DNA of 64,000 bases from Eledone cirrhosa (taxonomy: Eukaryota; Mollusca; Cephalopoda; Octopoda; Eledonidae): NCBI GenBank assembly GCA_964016885.1, contig OZ024743.1, forward strand, positions 347,895,046-347,959,045, read 5' to 3'. The translations under genes were made by a program, and so were the position numbers. This document shows, in pieces, positions 32,707-45,040 of this stretch (position 1 is the first letter of the stretch; the number at the start of each line of letters is the position of its first letter). Below the pieces are notes generated by a model, which had not been told where the DNA came from, searched no databases, and was given only the letters and a program-made list of their open reading frames with translations.

Positions 32707-33330
32707 TTTATTAAAATAACAGATTAAAGTCTAAGCAAAGAATCGCTGCTTTCACCCTTAACGGGATCTTCTGAAACTAACAAAGTCAATCTGTAAACGC
32801 AGAAGTGGATATTTAAAAAACCGTTGCAACCGGAGGAAGACAGGAAGACTATACTTTGGTTCGTTGAAACGTTCGCTGGCAAAGAACGGGAAAAAACGAA
32901 TATAATTGTTTCTACTTTAGGCACAAGGCCAGCAATTACCCAGTGCATTACTGGTACTTTATTTTATCGACCCCGTAAGGATGAAAGGCAAAGTCAACCT
33001 CGGCGGGATTTGAAATCAGATCGTAAAGGGACGTAACTATGCTGGAAAGCATGGCGCCCGACCCTCTACCGATACTGCTAATCCACGAATATAATACGTC
33101 ATTAATAGGAGCGGAGAAAAACAATTACGCGCAAAGACAGAACCACGTTTATGGTGTAAAAGAAGTCGTAGACTAATATTCTCTTAGGTGGTTCATAGAG
33201 ACGTTCTCTGGCAATGAACGAAAAAACGAAGATAATGCGTCATATGTGGAGCTTGGAGAACAACAGCACGCAAAGACAAAACCACGTAAATGGTATAGCA
33301 GAATTCATAGACTAAATTCTAACTAGGAGA
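32707..33330 (+). repeat. Repeat X with tandem ~140-bp units, interrupted by a SINE
   Basis: It begins ATTTATTAAAATAACAGATT, then CACCCTTAACGGGATCTTCT. It contains two related units: one at about 32858-33180 (interrupted by the SINE) and one at about 33188-33328. Each reads ACGTTC(G/T)CTGGCAA(A/T)GAACG, then GAAAAACAATTACGCGCAAA or the like, ACCACGT and a purine-rich end. A second, uninterrupted copy of the first 230 bp lies at 38373-38610. The origin is unknown. Confidence 0.75.
32907..33084 (-). mobile_element. Family A SINE inserted in repeat X
   Basis: Full-length SINE on the minus strand. The target duplication ACGAATATAAT is at 32896-32906 and 33085-33095. The paralogous empty site at 38562-38570 reads ACGAATAAT and continues ACGTCA as expected. 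Confidence 0.95.
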
Positions 33331-33374
33331 CCGAATGAATCTCCGCTTCAGAGTTAAGAACAAAGTAAATAAAC

Positions 33375-35421
<2,047 letters not shown>

Positions 35422-35620
35422 AACAAAGGAATTGTGGTAAGGAGCCCGATGGACCATAACGCACCAGAGTACTCAATACTTAGGGTAGTAGAGTGGGAAA
35501 TAGGAAAAAGTATGACCCCGACGGCAGAGCTCTAGCGGTTTCGACGGCTATTTCTGGACAGTCCAGAAATAGCCGTCGAAACGGCTTGAGCTCTGCCGCC
35601 GGGGTCATACTATTTTCCTA
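35422..35620. mobile_element. Hairpin element with near-perfect 59-bp arms
   Basis: A unique leader (35422-35500, shared with 605-690) is followed by two arms, 35501-35559 and 35561-35620, which pair almost completely around one unpaired base. The arm includes GACCCCGACGGCAGAGCTC and CGACGGCTATTTCTGGAC. TA arrays flank both sides. Confidence 0.8.
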
Positions 35621-35829
35621 TATATATATATATATATATACATGCATACATACATGCATAGTACATTCATACATACATAATTACATATAAACATAAATAC
35701 ATAAAAACATATATACATACATACTCACATGCATGTGTATATAGTTATTACTTAAAAATAAAAATAAAGGTCCAAACCACAAAATGGCATCCACGTTGAT
35801 ATATAAATATATCGTCATAAATAACTCTA

Positions 35830-35881
35830 AAATACATTCTGACATAGCTATATCGGCTTATGCAAATTTTGTACTTTCACT

Positions 35882-35932
<51 letters not shown>

Positions 35933-36226
35933 AAGTACATAACATATCAACATTCCCAAACATGGAACATTTTAACGTAATAACATGCTTAAAAACAGTA
36001 GTCCAGCTCAAATCCTGTAACACAATAGTGTAGTTGAGTTGGTGATTATCTGGGGTTATTTATGTTTTATGGAGGATTCGGGGTTAACAGGAAATGCCTG
36101 TAAAAGATACGTTGTCACGGCATGATGGAGGTGCCTTTGAAATGTTCGCGAATATTTTATATGTAAGAAGATATTATTGCTGTTAATCTTCATAAATCAA
36201 GCTCAGTAATATATTTATTTGTATAT

Positions 36227-36307
<81 letters not shown>

Positions 36308-36368
36308 TGTGTGTGTGTGTGTGAAAGTACAAAATTTGCATAAGCCGATATAGCTATGTTAGTATGTA

Positions 36369-36372
<4 letters not shown>
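35830..36372. repeat. Inverted repeat with ~50-bp arms
   Basis: AGCTATATCGGCTTATGCAA (35845) and TTGCATAAGCCGATATAGCT (36336) belong to inverted arms that include AATTTTGTACTTTCAC. TA/TG arrays sit just inside both arms. The 36000-36200 centre has no gene. Confidence 0.7.
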
Positions 36373-36407
<35 letters not shown>

Positions 36408-36556
36408 TGTATATATGCGCACGCGTGTGTAAATACATACATATCATGCATGCATACACATACATACATAAATACACACATAGATATGTATACATATATA
36501 TATATGTGTGTGTGTGTGTATATATGTGTGTGTCTGTGTGTGTGTGTGTGTGTGAA
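36222..36556. repeat. (TA)n, (TG)n and CATA microsatellites
   Basis: TA array (36222-36304), TG arrays (36305-36322, 36370-36406 and 36505-36554) and CATA-rich parts. Confidence 0.9.
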
Positions 36557-37340
36557 GTTACATCATTTTCTTTCCCTTACGCTTGTTTCTGCGATCATGC
36601 CCGCTCTTGTGTCTACTATGAAGGTTATGCTGAATTGCATTATTGTGATTATGTTATAATATAAAACATGTTTACTTCCTCTGGGAAACTTTAAAAGTGT
36701 CCTTAATAAAAGCAACATAGGTGTTTCTGTTAACAATCCCAGTAACTTTGGCACACATAGCCAGTAGATGATAGACGCTGATCTAGTTAAAAATAAAGAA
36801 ATACAATATATAATGAAACTTAAATATATGTAATAAACAAAGATCATGTTTGCTCGAGAGCAATAAATGGAAAATAGTTATTCTGGTAAAGAATATATGA
36901 TTTGACATCAATATCTTGATAAAACAAATCTTACACAAATCTTTAAAAATATAAAGGGAACAAACGCATACACGTTCTGGAAGATGAACAATTAATATAA
37001 ATAGGTATTAATAGAGTAAGGTCTGTTAATTGGTTACTTAAAAATCCCCTGGTATTTTAAAAACTAATTATATTTTTGAAGAGGGCAGAATAATTACTTT
37101 CCCTTTAAAAGGAGACCTTACTTTATAAAAGCACTTATTGCCTGACTAGTGTCATAACATTTGAGAATAGGCATTATGGGATAAATGAAAATTATTCAAA
37201 TTTTCTAAGTGTTTAGAGTTTACACACCAATGTATAGAATTTCAACACGAAATCATTAAAGAAAAAAATGTATCGTCATATACTATTTGATAGCTAGAAA
37301 TATACAGGGGACTATCAAGATTACCGAGTAAAATTTAATC
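36557..37340. other. No gene seen
   Basis: AT-rich sequence with no coding or repeat signal I can name. Confidence 0.4.
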
Positions 37341-37357
37341 TTCAAGATTGATTAAGC

Positions 37358-37639
37358 CAGGCATGGGAAACCTTTTTCGAGAAGTGGACGCATGAAATAT
37401 GGATTATCATCAGGCGGGCCGCAAGCGCTAATTTACATTCGTAACCACATTTAAAAAGAAAGGTGGTAACTCAAGTTGTTTTGATTTGTTTCTTCAGAAT
37501 TCCTACTTGTTGTTTCCCTCGATCGTAAAATGATAGAAAGATAAATTACGATTGAAAAGTTGGTAAAAAAACCCAGAAATTTAGGTGACTTAGGCGAGCC
37601 ATTAAGAAAGCTTCGCGGGCCGCAGGTTGCCCTTGATTG
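37358..37639. mobile_element. hAT-type non-autonomous transposon with 8-bp target duplication
   Basis: The left end reads CAGGCATGGGAAACCTTTTT. The right end reads GCGGGCCGCAGGTTGCCCTTG and its complement matches the left end. Inner sub-terminal copies of GCGGGCCGCAAG/GCGGGCCGCAG occur at both sides (37396, 37616). The flanks GATTAAGC (37350-37357) and GATTAAAC (37640-37647) form an 8-bp duplication with one mismatch, as expected for hAT. No transposase. Confidence 0.75.
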
Positions 37640-37647
37640 GATTAAAC

Positions 37648-38040
37648 TCTTGAGAACGAAAATGGCAAACAATTTTTATACTACGACAAGTAAAGTTTCT
37701 GGATATTTCACAGGGCCACCAGTCGTCGAACATGACTCGACAATCCACCCTATAGGGTTAGGCCAACTACTTAAGGGCCATTGTAACTATTATATTAATT
37801 TTAATGCTTCCGGAAATATTTTTATGTTGTATGTCAACGATTTCTTTTCACAATCTTATTAAACACCGGCATTTAATCCGCACTCCTACCCTCTACACTC
37901 ATCAATTCAAATGCTCTCGCGCCCAACCAATTCAAATCGCCTTTGGCAATTTTCTTTCGGTTATACAAATTTGGGATTACTGTGTGAAATAATAATATAA
38001 TAATTATCTCGAATGTAAATATATGTGCATAACACATTCG
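37648..38040. other. No gene seen
   Basis: Mixed sequence. Open frames of 60-100 codons here show no family I recognise. Confidence 0.4.
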
Positions 38041-38281
38041 CACACACACACGCACACAAACAGAAATATATATATATATATATACATATGTATATATATA
38101 TTATTGAAATATTATTTTCTTTTTCACGGTGAAAGCTTTTTAATAAGAAAAAACCCGACAGTTGTAACTACATTAAATGGGTTTTACATTTTCAAATATA
38201 CGCATACATATTGTTTATTAAACATATAAGTCTACAGACCCAGACACATACAAATAAATATATACATATGTGTAAATATTT

Positions 38282-38348
<67 letters not shown>

Positions 38349-38372
38349 CAAATATATATATATATATATATA

Positions 38373-38610
38373 TTTATTAAAATAACAGATTAAAGTTTAA
38401 GCAAAGAATCGCTGCTTTCACCCTTAACGGGATCTTCTGAAACTAACAAAGTCAATCTGTAAACGCAGAACTGGATATTTCAAAAAACGTTGCAACCGGA
38501 GGAAGACAGGAAGACGATACTTTGGTTCGTGGTAACGTTCGCTGGCAAAGAACGGGAAAAAACGAATAATACGTCAATAATAGGAGCGGTGAAAAACAAT
38601 TACGCGCAAA
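38373..38610 (+). repeat. Repeat X, second copy (empty SINE site)
   Basis: About 95 percent like 32707-32906 plus 33096-33140. It lacks the SINE: ACGAATAAT (38562-38570) runs straight into ACGTCAATAATAGGAGCG. It ends in a TA array. Confidence 0.85.
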
Positions 38611-38627
38611 TATATATATATATATAG

Positions 38628-38830
38628 AAGTGGTTACACAACAGTTTGTTCGCCATACCGAGAACATTTGTTTCACCTTAGCGGATCCTCAGCTCAGGAT
38701 CCGCTAAGGTAAAACAATTGTTCCCGGTATGGTGAACTAGCTGTTCTGTAACCACTTCTACCTAACTCGTCCCATGGACTCAGTGCTCTACCACTACGGA
38801 TATTACCTTCCAGTGTTCTACCACTATATA
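38628..38830. mobile_element. Short hairpin relative of the 24-kb transposon
   Basis: GAAGTGGTTACACAACAGTT...CTTAGCGGATCCTCAG (38628-38698) pairs with its complement up to 38760. It corresponds to the outer 70 bp of the 187-bp arms at 23991 and 24690. The module TCCCATGGACTCAGTGCTCT...CAGTGTTCTACCACTA (38772-38827) follows, as an inverted copy of 23928-23981. Confidence 0.8.
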
Positions 38831-38916
38831 TATATATGTATATATATACATACATATATACATATATATACATACATATATATATATATATTTTCACCGT
38901 ATAAAAATACGGTAAA

Positions 38917-38947
<31 letters not shown>

Positions 38948-39005
38948 AATGTATATATGTATGTATATATATATATGTATATATATATATATGTATATAT
39001 CTATG

Positions 39006-39098
<93 letters not shown>

Positions 39099-39112
39099 GT
39101 GTGTGTGTCTGT
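38826..39112. repeat. (TA)n array with CA interruptions and a small hairpin
   Basis: TA/TACA repeats with the palindrome ATTTTCACCGTATAAAAATACGGTAAAAT (centre about 38905). Confidence 0.9.
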
Positions 39113-39262
39113 AGATAAATCTACCAAAATGTACGGTAGTGTCCAATCCGTATGAAGAACTCAATGTAATCCGAATATCATGAAAAGTGATGTATTCAAC
39201 ATTTTTTTTTTCGATGAAAAATACAGGAAAACAGAGTCAAGATAAATTAATAAAAATAATGA

Positions 39263-39748
39263 ATAAAAACAAAGAAACAGTTCCTTATATTAAAAAATTC
39301 ATCATTTTACGATCGTTTCTAGGATACATATGTGTGTGTTGGTATGTATATCATATAGATCTATGTAAAATTTTTACAAACTATCAGAGGGTATATACAT
39401 ACCTACACATATATATGCTGCTGAAATCTGCTTTCCTCTACCCTTAAATTAAACTTCTATTACTACTATTCTACCATCTTGACCACTTATAACCTTACTA
39501 TTGGTCAATTCAAAACCTGTTCCCAAACAGAGCTTTTATATTAAATCTTTGTTGGTTTTTTTCAATAAACAAATATCATTATTTCTTAAGACAGTATATA
39601 TATGTGTAGGTATGTATATTCCCTCTGATAGATTGTAAAAATTTTACATAGATCTATATGATATACATACCAACACACACATATATATCCTAGAAACGAT
39701 CGTAAAATGATGATTTTTTAAATATAAGGAACTGTTTCTTTGTTTTTA
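39263..39748. mobile_element. Inverted-repeat element with ~155-bp arms
   Basis: Arms 39263-39417 and 39594-39748 share AAAAACAAAGAAACAGTTCC, TCATTTTACGATCGTTTCTA and ATAGATCTATGTAAAATTTT. The 176-bp loop holds no frame. Non-autonomous DNA element. Confidence 0.75.
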
Positions 39749-39754
39749 TCACCT

Positions 39755-40045
39755 TGGTTAAGAGAGTGGGACTGGTTTTGTGCAGTGCCTTTGCTCCCTA
39801 TAAAAGCCTTCACGGCACAGGCATTGCTTTATATCTGGAGATCTCTCTGCACTTGTCGTCCCATGGTACCATGGGCCCAGCACTATGTGTCAATAATTGT
39901 CACAAGTGTCGTGTTTGTACCAGAGTTTTCAAGTCGCTGGCTGGACTAAAAAGTCACACTCGTTCAGCGCATCGGTAGGGGTTCTCCTACATGGATATAA
40001 AGTAGTGGCCATACTCGAAAACGAGTTGGCAGCCACCATATACAT
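39755..40045 (+). pseudogene. Repeat-derived C2H2 zinc-finger fragment
   Basis: An open frame reads KCRVCTRVFKSLAGLKSHTRSAHR at about 39904-39975, a C-X2-C-X12-H-X4-H finger. It looks at first like a host zinc-finger gene. However, the whole block recurs inverted at 44396-44690 with a damaged finger, and both copies end in CCACCATATA next to a TA array. So it is a dispersed repeat, probably the C-terminal finger of a retroelement. Confidence 0.6.
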
Positions 40046-40063
40046 ATATATATATATATATAT

Positions 40064-40110
40064 AGTGGTAGAACACAGGAAGGTAATATCCGTAGTGGTA
40101 GAGCACTACG
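40064..40110. mobile_element. Isolated end module of the 24-kb transposon family
   Basis: GTGGTAGAACACAGGAAGGT...GTAGTGGTAGAGCACTACGG matches 23928-23975 and 38780-38827. It joins directly to the next palindrome. Confidence 0.75.
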
Positions 40111-40111
40111 G

Positions 40112-40464
40112 AAAGAAATTTTAGCCTGATAATAGAGTTTAAAACCCTCAGATAAATGGAAAAAGATGAGTATTGAGGTATATGGGGATCGAACCCACGT
40201 CTTTGGTTATCCAGACCACTGTGCTACCATTACACCAACACATCACCCATCTCTTTCCATTCAAATTAGAAGCTACATTCTTAGCGTGTATCGAATGTAG
40301 CTTCTAATTTGAATGGAAGGCGATGGCTGATGCGTTGGTGTAATGGTAGCACAGCGGTCTGGATAATCAAAGATGTGGATTCGACTCCCATGTACGTCAA
40401 TACTCATCTTTTTCCATTTATCTGAGGGTTCTAAACCCCATTATCAGGCTAAAATTTCTTTAGT
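40112..40464. mobile_element. Palindrome carrying a tRNA-like sequence in each arm
   Basis: Arms of about 168 bp (40112-40280 and 40293-40464) around a 12-bp loop. The plus strand of the right arm reads GTTGGTGTAATGGTAGCACA (A-box-like, about 40333), then GGATTCGACTCCCATG (B-box-like, about 40376). The left arm has the same in reverse with a better B box (GGGTTCGATCCCCAT). An acceptor stem is not convincing. Terminal part: AGAAATTTTAGCCTGATAAT. Confidence 0.75.
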
Positions 40465-40745
40465 CAAAAATACGGTGAAAGCTATTCTATTTTCTAATTT
40501 CAAACCTGCTCACTATTTCAAAATATACTTACTTGTCATATATATACATATATATATATATATTTGTAAATATTTATGCATCTATATATTTATTTTTATA
40601 TGTCTGGGAGTGTAGACTTATATGTTTAATAAATAATATGTATGCGTATATTTGAAAATTAAAAACCCATTTAATTGAGTTACAACTGTCGGGTTTTTTT
40701 AATTAAAAAGCCTTCACCGTAAAAAAAGAAAATAATATTTTCCAC

Positions 40746-42046
40746 TCTTCCTCCGTACAGAGATTATCGTAACGTTACATATCGGTTAAAAGAAGGTAAT
40801 TATCCCTATAACTACACTTATGTGTTTTACTAAAGCCATGCCATAAATGTTATGCAGTATATAGAGTATAGCAGAAATTGCCAGTCCAGTTAACATGGCG
40901 TAACTTTAGCGATGTAATTACTTAAATAATATATATATCTATGCTAGAATACAGTGTCTATTTGAAGAATTAGGACATAATCTCTTATATCATTTGGAGG
41001 AATAGGTGAAAATATTGTTGTCATTATAATTCTCAGCGAAATGTTATATTACAAAATCTGTAGTCACATATATGTTTCAATTGCGCAAAACCCTTTGTTA
41101 GAGTGGACGACCAATTGTCGTGTCGCATTGCTGTAAATATGCTTTTGAAACTATGTCACTGTGGAGCGAATTCCTTAACCACATCTGTAAGTATTGAAGT
41201 GGATTCCATATGTAATGTTTCAATTTTAAATCAATGTATTTCTTATTATATGTTCCATATAAGAAGACGCATTAGACCGTGAAGATAATTTTCACCACCA
41301 TTTAATTAGGTAATTTTACATTGAAATAGTACTGTGGCCGATTTAATTTTTATAATTACAGCTAGCCATCATCATCATTATTCGCCTGTAATAGTATACA
41401 GCCACAACCCCCCCCCCAATATTTGAAATTGTTTTAATCAGTTCTGTTTTCGTGGTCGGGTGATTAGCTATGATCATCGGTGGGATTTTTGTATGATGGC
41501 AGTATTTATTCTCAAAATGTATATTGCTGGAGCATATAACGGAAGGCATTAACAATTGTGCCTATCTACCGGCATAGAGGGATACTTTATTTATCGACCG
41601 CAAGCTAAAATTATACTATATGTTATTCGAGCCGATGCTCTTTTGACGCACGAGCTAATTCACTGTCTGGTCATGGAGCGAGTTTAATTGTATTTTATCC
41701 TTTTTATCCAATGCTAGAAAACAATAAATGTTTCCATAACATAGAGGATGACATCATTTTCTTTTTGATATTATTTTTCTCGCTGCTATGGAATTTCATT
41801 TGATCACGTTCTTATTTATTTTGCTTTGATAGATTTTTTAGGGTATAATTTAGGAGAGAAACCATTCAAGTATAATGTACCGGGAAGAACGGAGTGTTTT
41901 CGGCTTTCAAATATCTGATATCAGATACACACCACTTTCGTGTGAGGATTGGAATAGTAAGCATTTAGTTTAATTAGAATTGGAAAATCGAAAGTTAGTG
42001 ATATGATAAACAAACTCTACTATGCCTACTATCATCCGAACAAAAA
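40746..42046. other. No gene seen
   Basis: Over 1.3 kb of AT-rich sequence with no recognised coding or repeat family. A short C run is at 41409-41417. Confidence 0.4.
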
Positions 42047-42232
42047 AATAATTGTTTCTACTGTTGGCACAAGGCCAGCAAATTTTCCAGTGCATTACTG
42101 GTACTTTATTTTATCGACCCCGGAAGGATGAAAGGCAAAGTTAACCTCGGCGGGATTTGAACTCAGATCATACAGGGAGGTAACTCTATGCTTCAAAGCA
42201 TGGCGTCCGACCCTCTACCGATACTGCCAATC
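42047..42232 (-). mobile_element. Family A SINE, full length
   Basis: Tail (ATTGTTTCTACTGTTGGCAC), body (GTACTTTATTTTATCGACCC), B box (GGGATTTGAACTCAG) and head (GATACTGCCAATCCAC), reversed. Confidence 0.9.
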
Positions 42233-43044
42233 CACATAATACTCTCTAATACTCAATGACTCTACTCTTGAACATCAACAGTTTGGCTTTCATTGTCATT
42301 TAATATCGCAACTCAATGTAATTAAATCTGTATCAGAAAACGACAACATACCTTCGTATTATGTTTTCCATTGTCTTATATCTTCTGTTTTTATCCCTAG
42401 TATTATGATTGACATAATCAACTTCTTCGTTACCGAAGTGAAGCCTTACAAGTATCACCATAAACATAAAGCATTTCTATGAAATTTCTTTGCTTCTGAT
42501 TTTTTTTATGCCACTTCTTGTTATATCTGTTTGCGTTTCTTATTTTATCTATTTTATATTCTCTCATATTGTTTAGTATTTCGGAACCGTCTTATCCTTT
42601 ACTAACTTATATCCATCTCTTATACTATTACCATGATGATGACAGTGATAATCATAATCTTCCTGGGTTTTTCAAACACTCTTTCTCATGTTGCCTACTG
42701 CCTCTATAAAACGTTATATAGTTTACAACCATAGCTACGTCAGTAACAATGTTGCATACATTATTCAATTATATCACAGCATACGTACGCAAGCACACAA
42801 TGTTTCCATAACATAGAGGATGACATCACACACATACACTCACACACATATAAACACACGTACGCACACGCACACACGCTGGCAAAGTTACTGCTATAGT
42901 ACATCACAGTGGAGTTACTAAGCCGGGCTGGTGTAAAACGTAACAAAACGCCTGTTGAAAAAGGGACATCCACGTTTCATCTTAGGATACATTACTGGCT
43001 TGCATATTATGCAAGTTGGAGTGTAGCTTTCGGAGATATTCATA
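42233..43044. other. No gene seen; short CA repeats
   Basis: It has a CA/CG-rich stretch at about 42828-42880. AACAATAAATGTTTCCATAACATAGAGGATGACATCA occurs in part twice (ATGTTTCCATAACATAGAGG at 41728 and 42799), a short dispersed repeat. Confidence 0.4.
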
Positions 43045-43223
43045 TAATTGTTTCTACTTTTGGCACAATGCCAAGAATTCACCAGTACATTACTGGTACT
43101 TTACTTTATCGACTACGAAAGGATGAAAGGCAAAGTTAACCTCAGCTGGATGTGAACTCAGATCGTAAAGGGACGTAACTATGTTGGAAAGCATGTCTGA
43201 CCCTCTACCGATACTGCCAATTC
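43045..43223 (-). mobile_element. Family A SINE, diverged
   Basis: Same layout with more substitutions (CTTTACTTTATCGACTACGA; B box GGATGTGAACTCAG). Head ends GATACTGCCAATTCAG. Confidence 0.85.
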
Positions 43224-43439
43224 AGGTCCAGGTTCGTCTTTAACCAATTTGTATTTTCATTGTTGTAGTGGCTTTGTTGGCAGGTTGTCTCCATTCGCAA
43301 CTTTCACTGTGCCACACCCTAATGTATCGTGATTACTCTGATCTATAATTTATCAATTTATCGATATCACCTCATTGAGTGCTTTGTACGTCATTGAATG
43401 CTTTGAGAAAATTGATTTCGACAACTTCAATTTTTACCC

Positions 43440-43441
43440 AC

Positions 43442-43472
<31 letters not shown>

Positions 43473-43483
43473 CTATATCTATA

Positions 43484-43524
<41 letters not shown>

Positions 43525-43895
43525 TAGCTGACGTACCCAACTTCGCCAGGTAAACAGATTATGAGAGAAGACAGGTAAAATAGAAAATGACTGTATTGGA
43601 TATTTGTCTGGTTACAGAATGAGGCGAGTCCGTGGTGACTGTGTGATACAAAAATACAGTAAAACAAATCTTCCAGATATACCAGATTCTTCGTTGTACC
43701 GTTTGTGCATAGTATATGAACAATTCTAGGTGCTCCCACCTCCAATAGTGACCTCTAGGAGATGGTTCATCTTCTGCCTGACGGTAAAACGTGTATCATT
43801 GCATAGACGTGGTTGTTCCACGTTTCTCAAAAGGATGACGGAAGTTCCAATCTTTTATATTATATGTAGATATAGATATAGATATAGATAATTAA
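43440..43895. mobile_element. Unclassified element between mirrored TATATC/GATATA repeats
   Basis: (ATT)n, TATATC and (TA)n repeats at 43440-43523 lead into ACTAGCTGACGTACCCAACTT, and the block ends at 43865 next to GATATAGATATAGATATAGA, the mirror of the left TATATC repeats. An ACTAGCTG...TACCC...CGCC start is seen in dispersed repeats of several invertebrates, but I cannot name the family. Confidence 0.4.
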
Positions 43896-44395
43896 TATAA
43901 AAGATGTCCGTCAATGTAAAAAAAGGTCCCTATTTACTCTCTTCACAACTCTGTGTATGTTAGACTGACAGATAGGCACACAGACAGATAAACTGCGTGG
44001 CCATTGTGGGATGCCGCACGTACACGCATGGAAACACGCACACGCACGCAAACTTACGCACACACTCACACATGTTGATAGTTTGTAATTTCTGTGGAAC
44101 GCTGCACGCACGCACATATAAACATACGCCCACGTACATACACACGCACACATGTTAATAGTTATTGCTTTTCTTCCACTCTTATTTCCACACATACACG
44201 TCTCTACACTGACACATATACATAGTATTCACTTTGCCTCTCACTCCGTCATTAGCATTATGCATATTAATTTACGTTTGGCGTCGTTGAGGTGGGCGGA
44301 GTCGTTTGAAACCTATGAACCAATGATAATCGAGAATTATGACACACGGAATAATGATATTGTTGAAATTAATATATATATATATATATATATAT

Positions 44396-45040
44396 GGTGG
44401 CTGCCAACACGTTTTCGAGTACGGCCACTACTTTATATCCATGTAGGAGAACCCCTACCGATGCGCTAAGCAAGTGTAACTTTTTAGTCCAGCCAGCGAC
44501 TTTAAAACTCTGCTACAAACACTACACCTGTGACAATTATTGACACATAGTGCTTGGCCCACGGCACCATGTGACGACAGGTGCAGAGAGATCTCCAGAT
44601 ACAAAGCAATGCCTGTGCCGTGAAGCTTTTATAGTGAGCAAAGGCACTGCACAAAGCCAATCCTACTCTCTTAACAAGATGATATTTACCAAAAAGAAGA
44701 ACAAGTCAACATCATTGGATACCATCAGGGTTTCAGGTGTTATATCAGTGTTTTCCTTCTCCTAGAATTCTGCCTTGACAAAGGCTAAGGGGTCATCTCT
44801 CCCGGTGATTTTGGATGGCCATTGACTCTTAAGAGCTCCTTTGCCCTTTGACAGGTTTTGTTTTTAGTCCTGCAGGATGTCCAAAGTCACCCTCCTCACC
44901 AAGAAACCTTGGTGGGGTTGCCAGTCTAGTCGCCAACGACCCGACCATGAGACAGGTTGTATGTAGTTGCTCTTTGAAGTTCTGTCGGTTCTGACGACGA
45001 GTGTTTTAGCATTTCGAAAACCGACTTGTTATATTAACGA
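44396..45040 (-). pseudogene. Repeat-derived zinc-finger fragment, second copy
   Basis: The 44396-44690 part is the inverted counterpart of 39755-40045. On the minus strand it has KSLAGLKSYTCLAHR where the last histidine region is damaged. A further 350 bp upstream of it (to about 45040) are not present in the first copy. It abuts a TA array at 44360-44394. Confidence 0.6.

Larger units (their letters stand above)
38106..40745. repeat. Composite bounded by ~190-bp inverted repeats
   Basis: Left arm at about 38106-38295 (TTTTCACGGTGAAAGCTTTT, then CAACCCGACAGTTG-like, then TACGCATACATATTGTTTAT and GTGTAAATATTTACAAATAT). The right arm at about 40545-40745 is its complement. Inside lie at least five further elements. 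This may be one element whose interior collected insertions, or a chance nest. Confidence 0.65.

Noticed and set aside
44985..45035. CTGACGA...GAAAACCGAC as another hammerhead
   Set aside because: GTCGGTT before the core pairs with AACCGAC directly after GAAA. This closes a simple hairpin and leaves no stem III and no cleavage site in the HHR topology.
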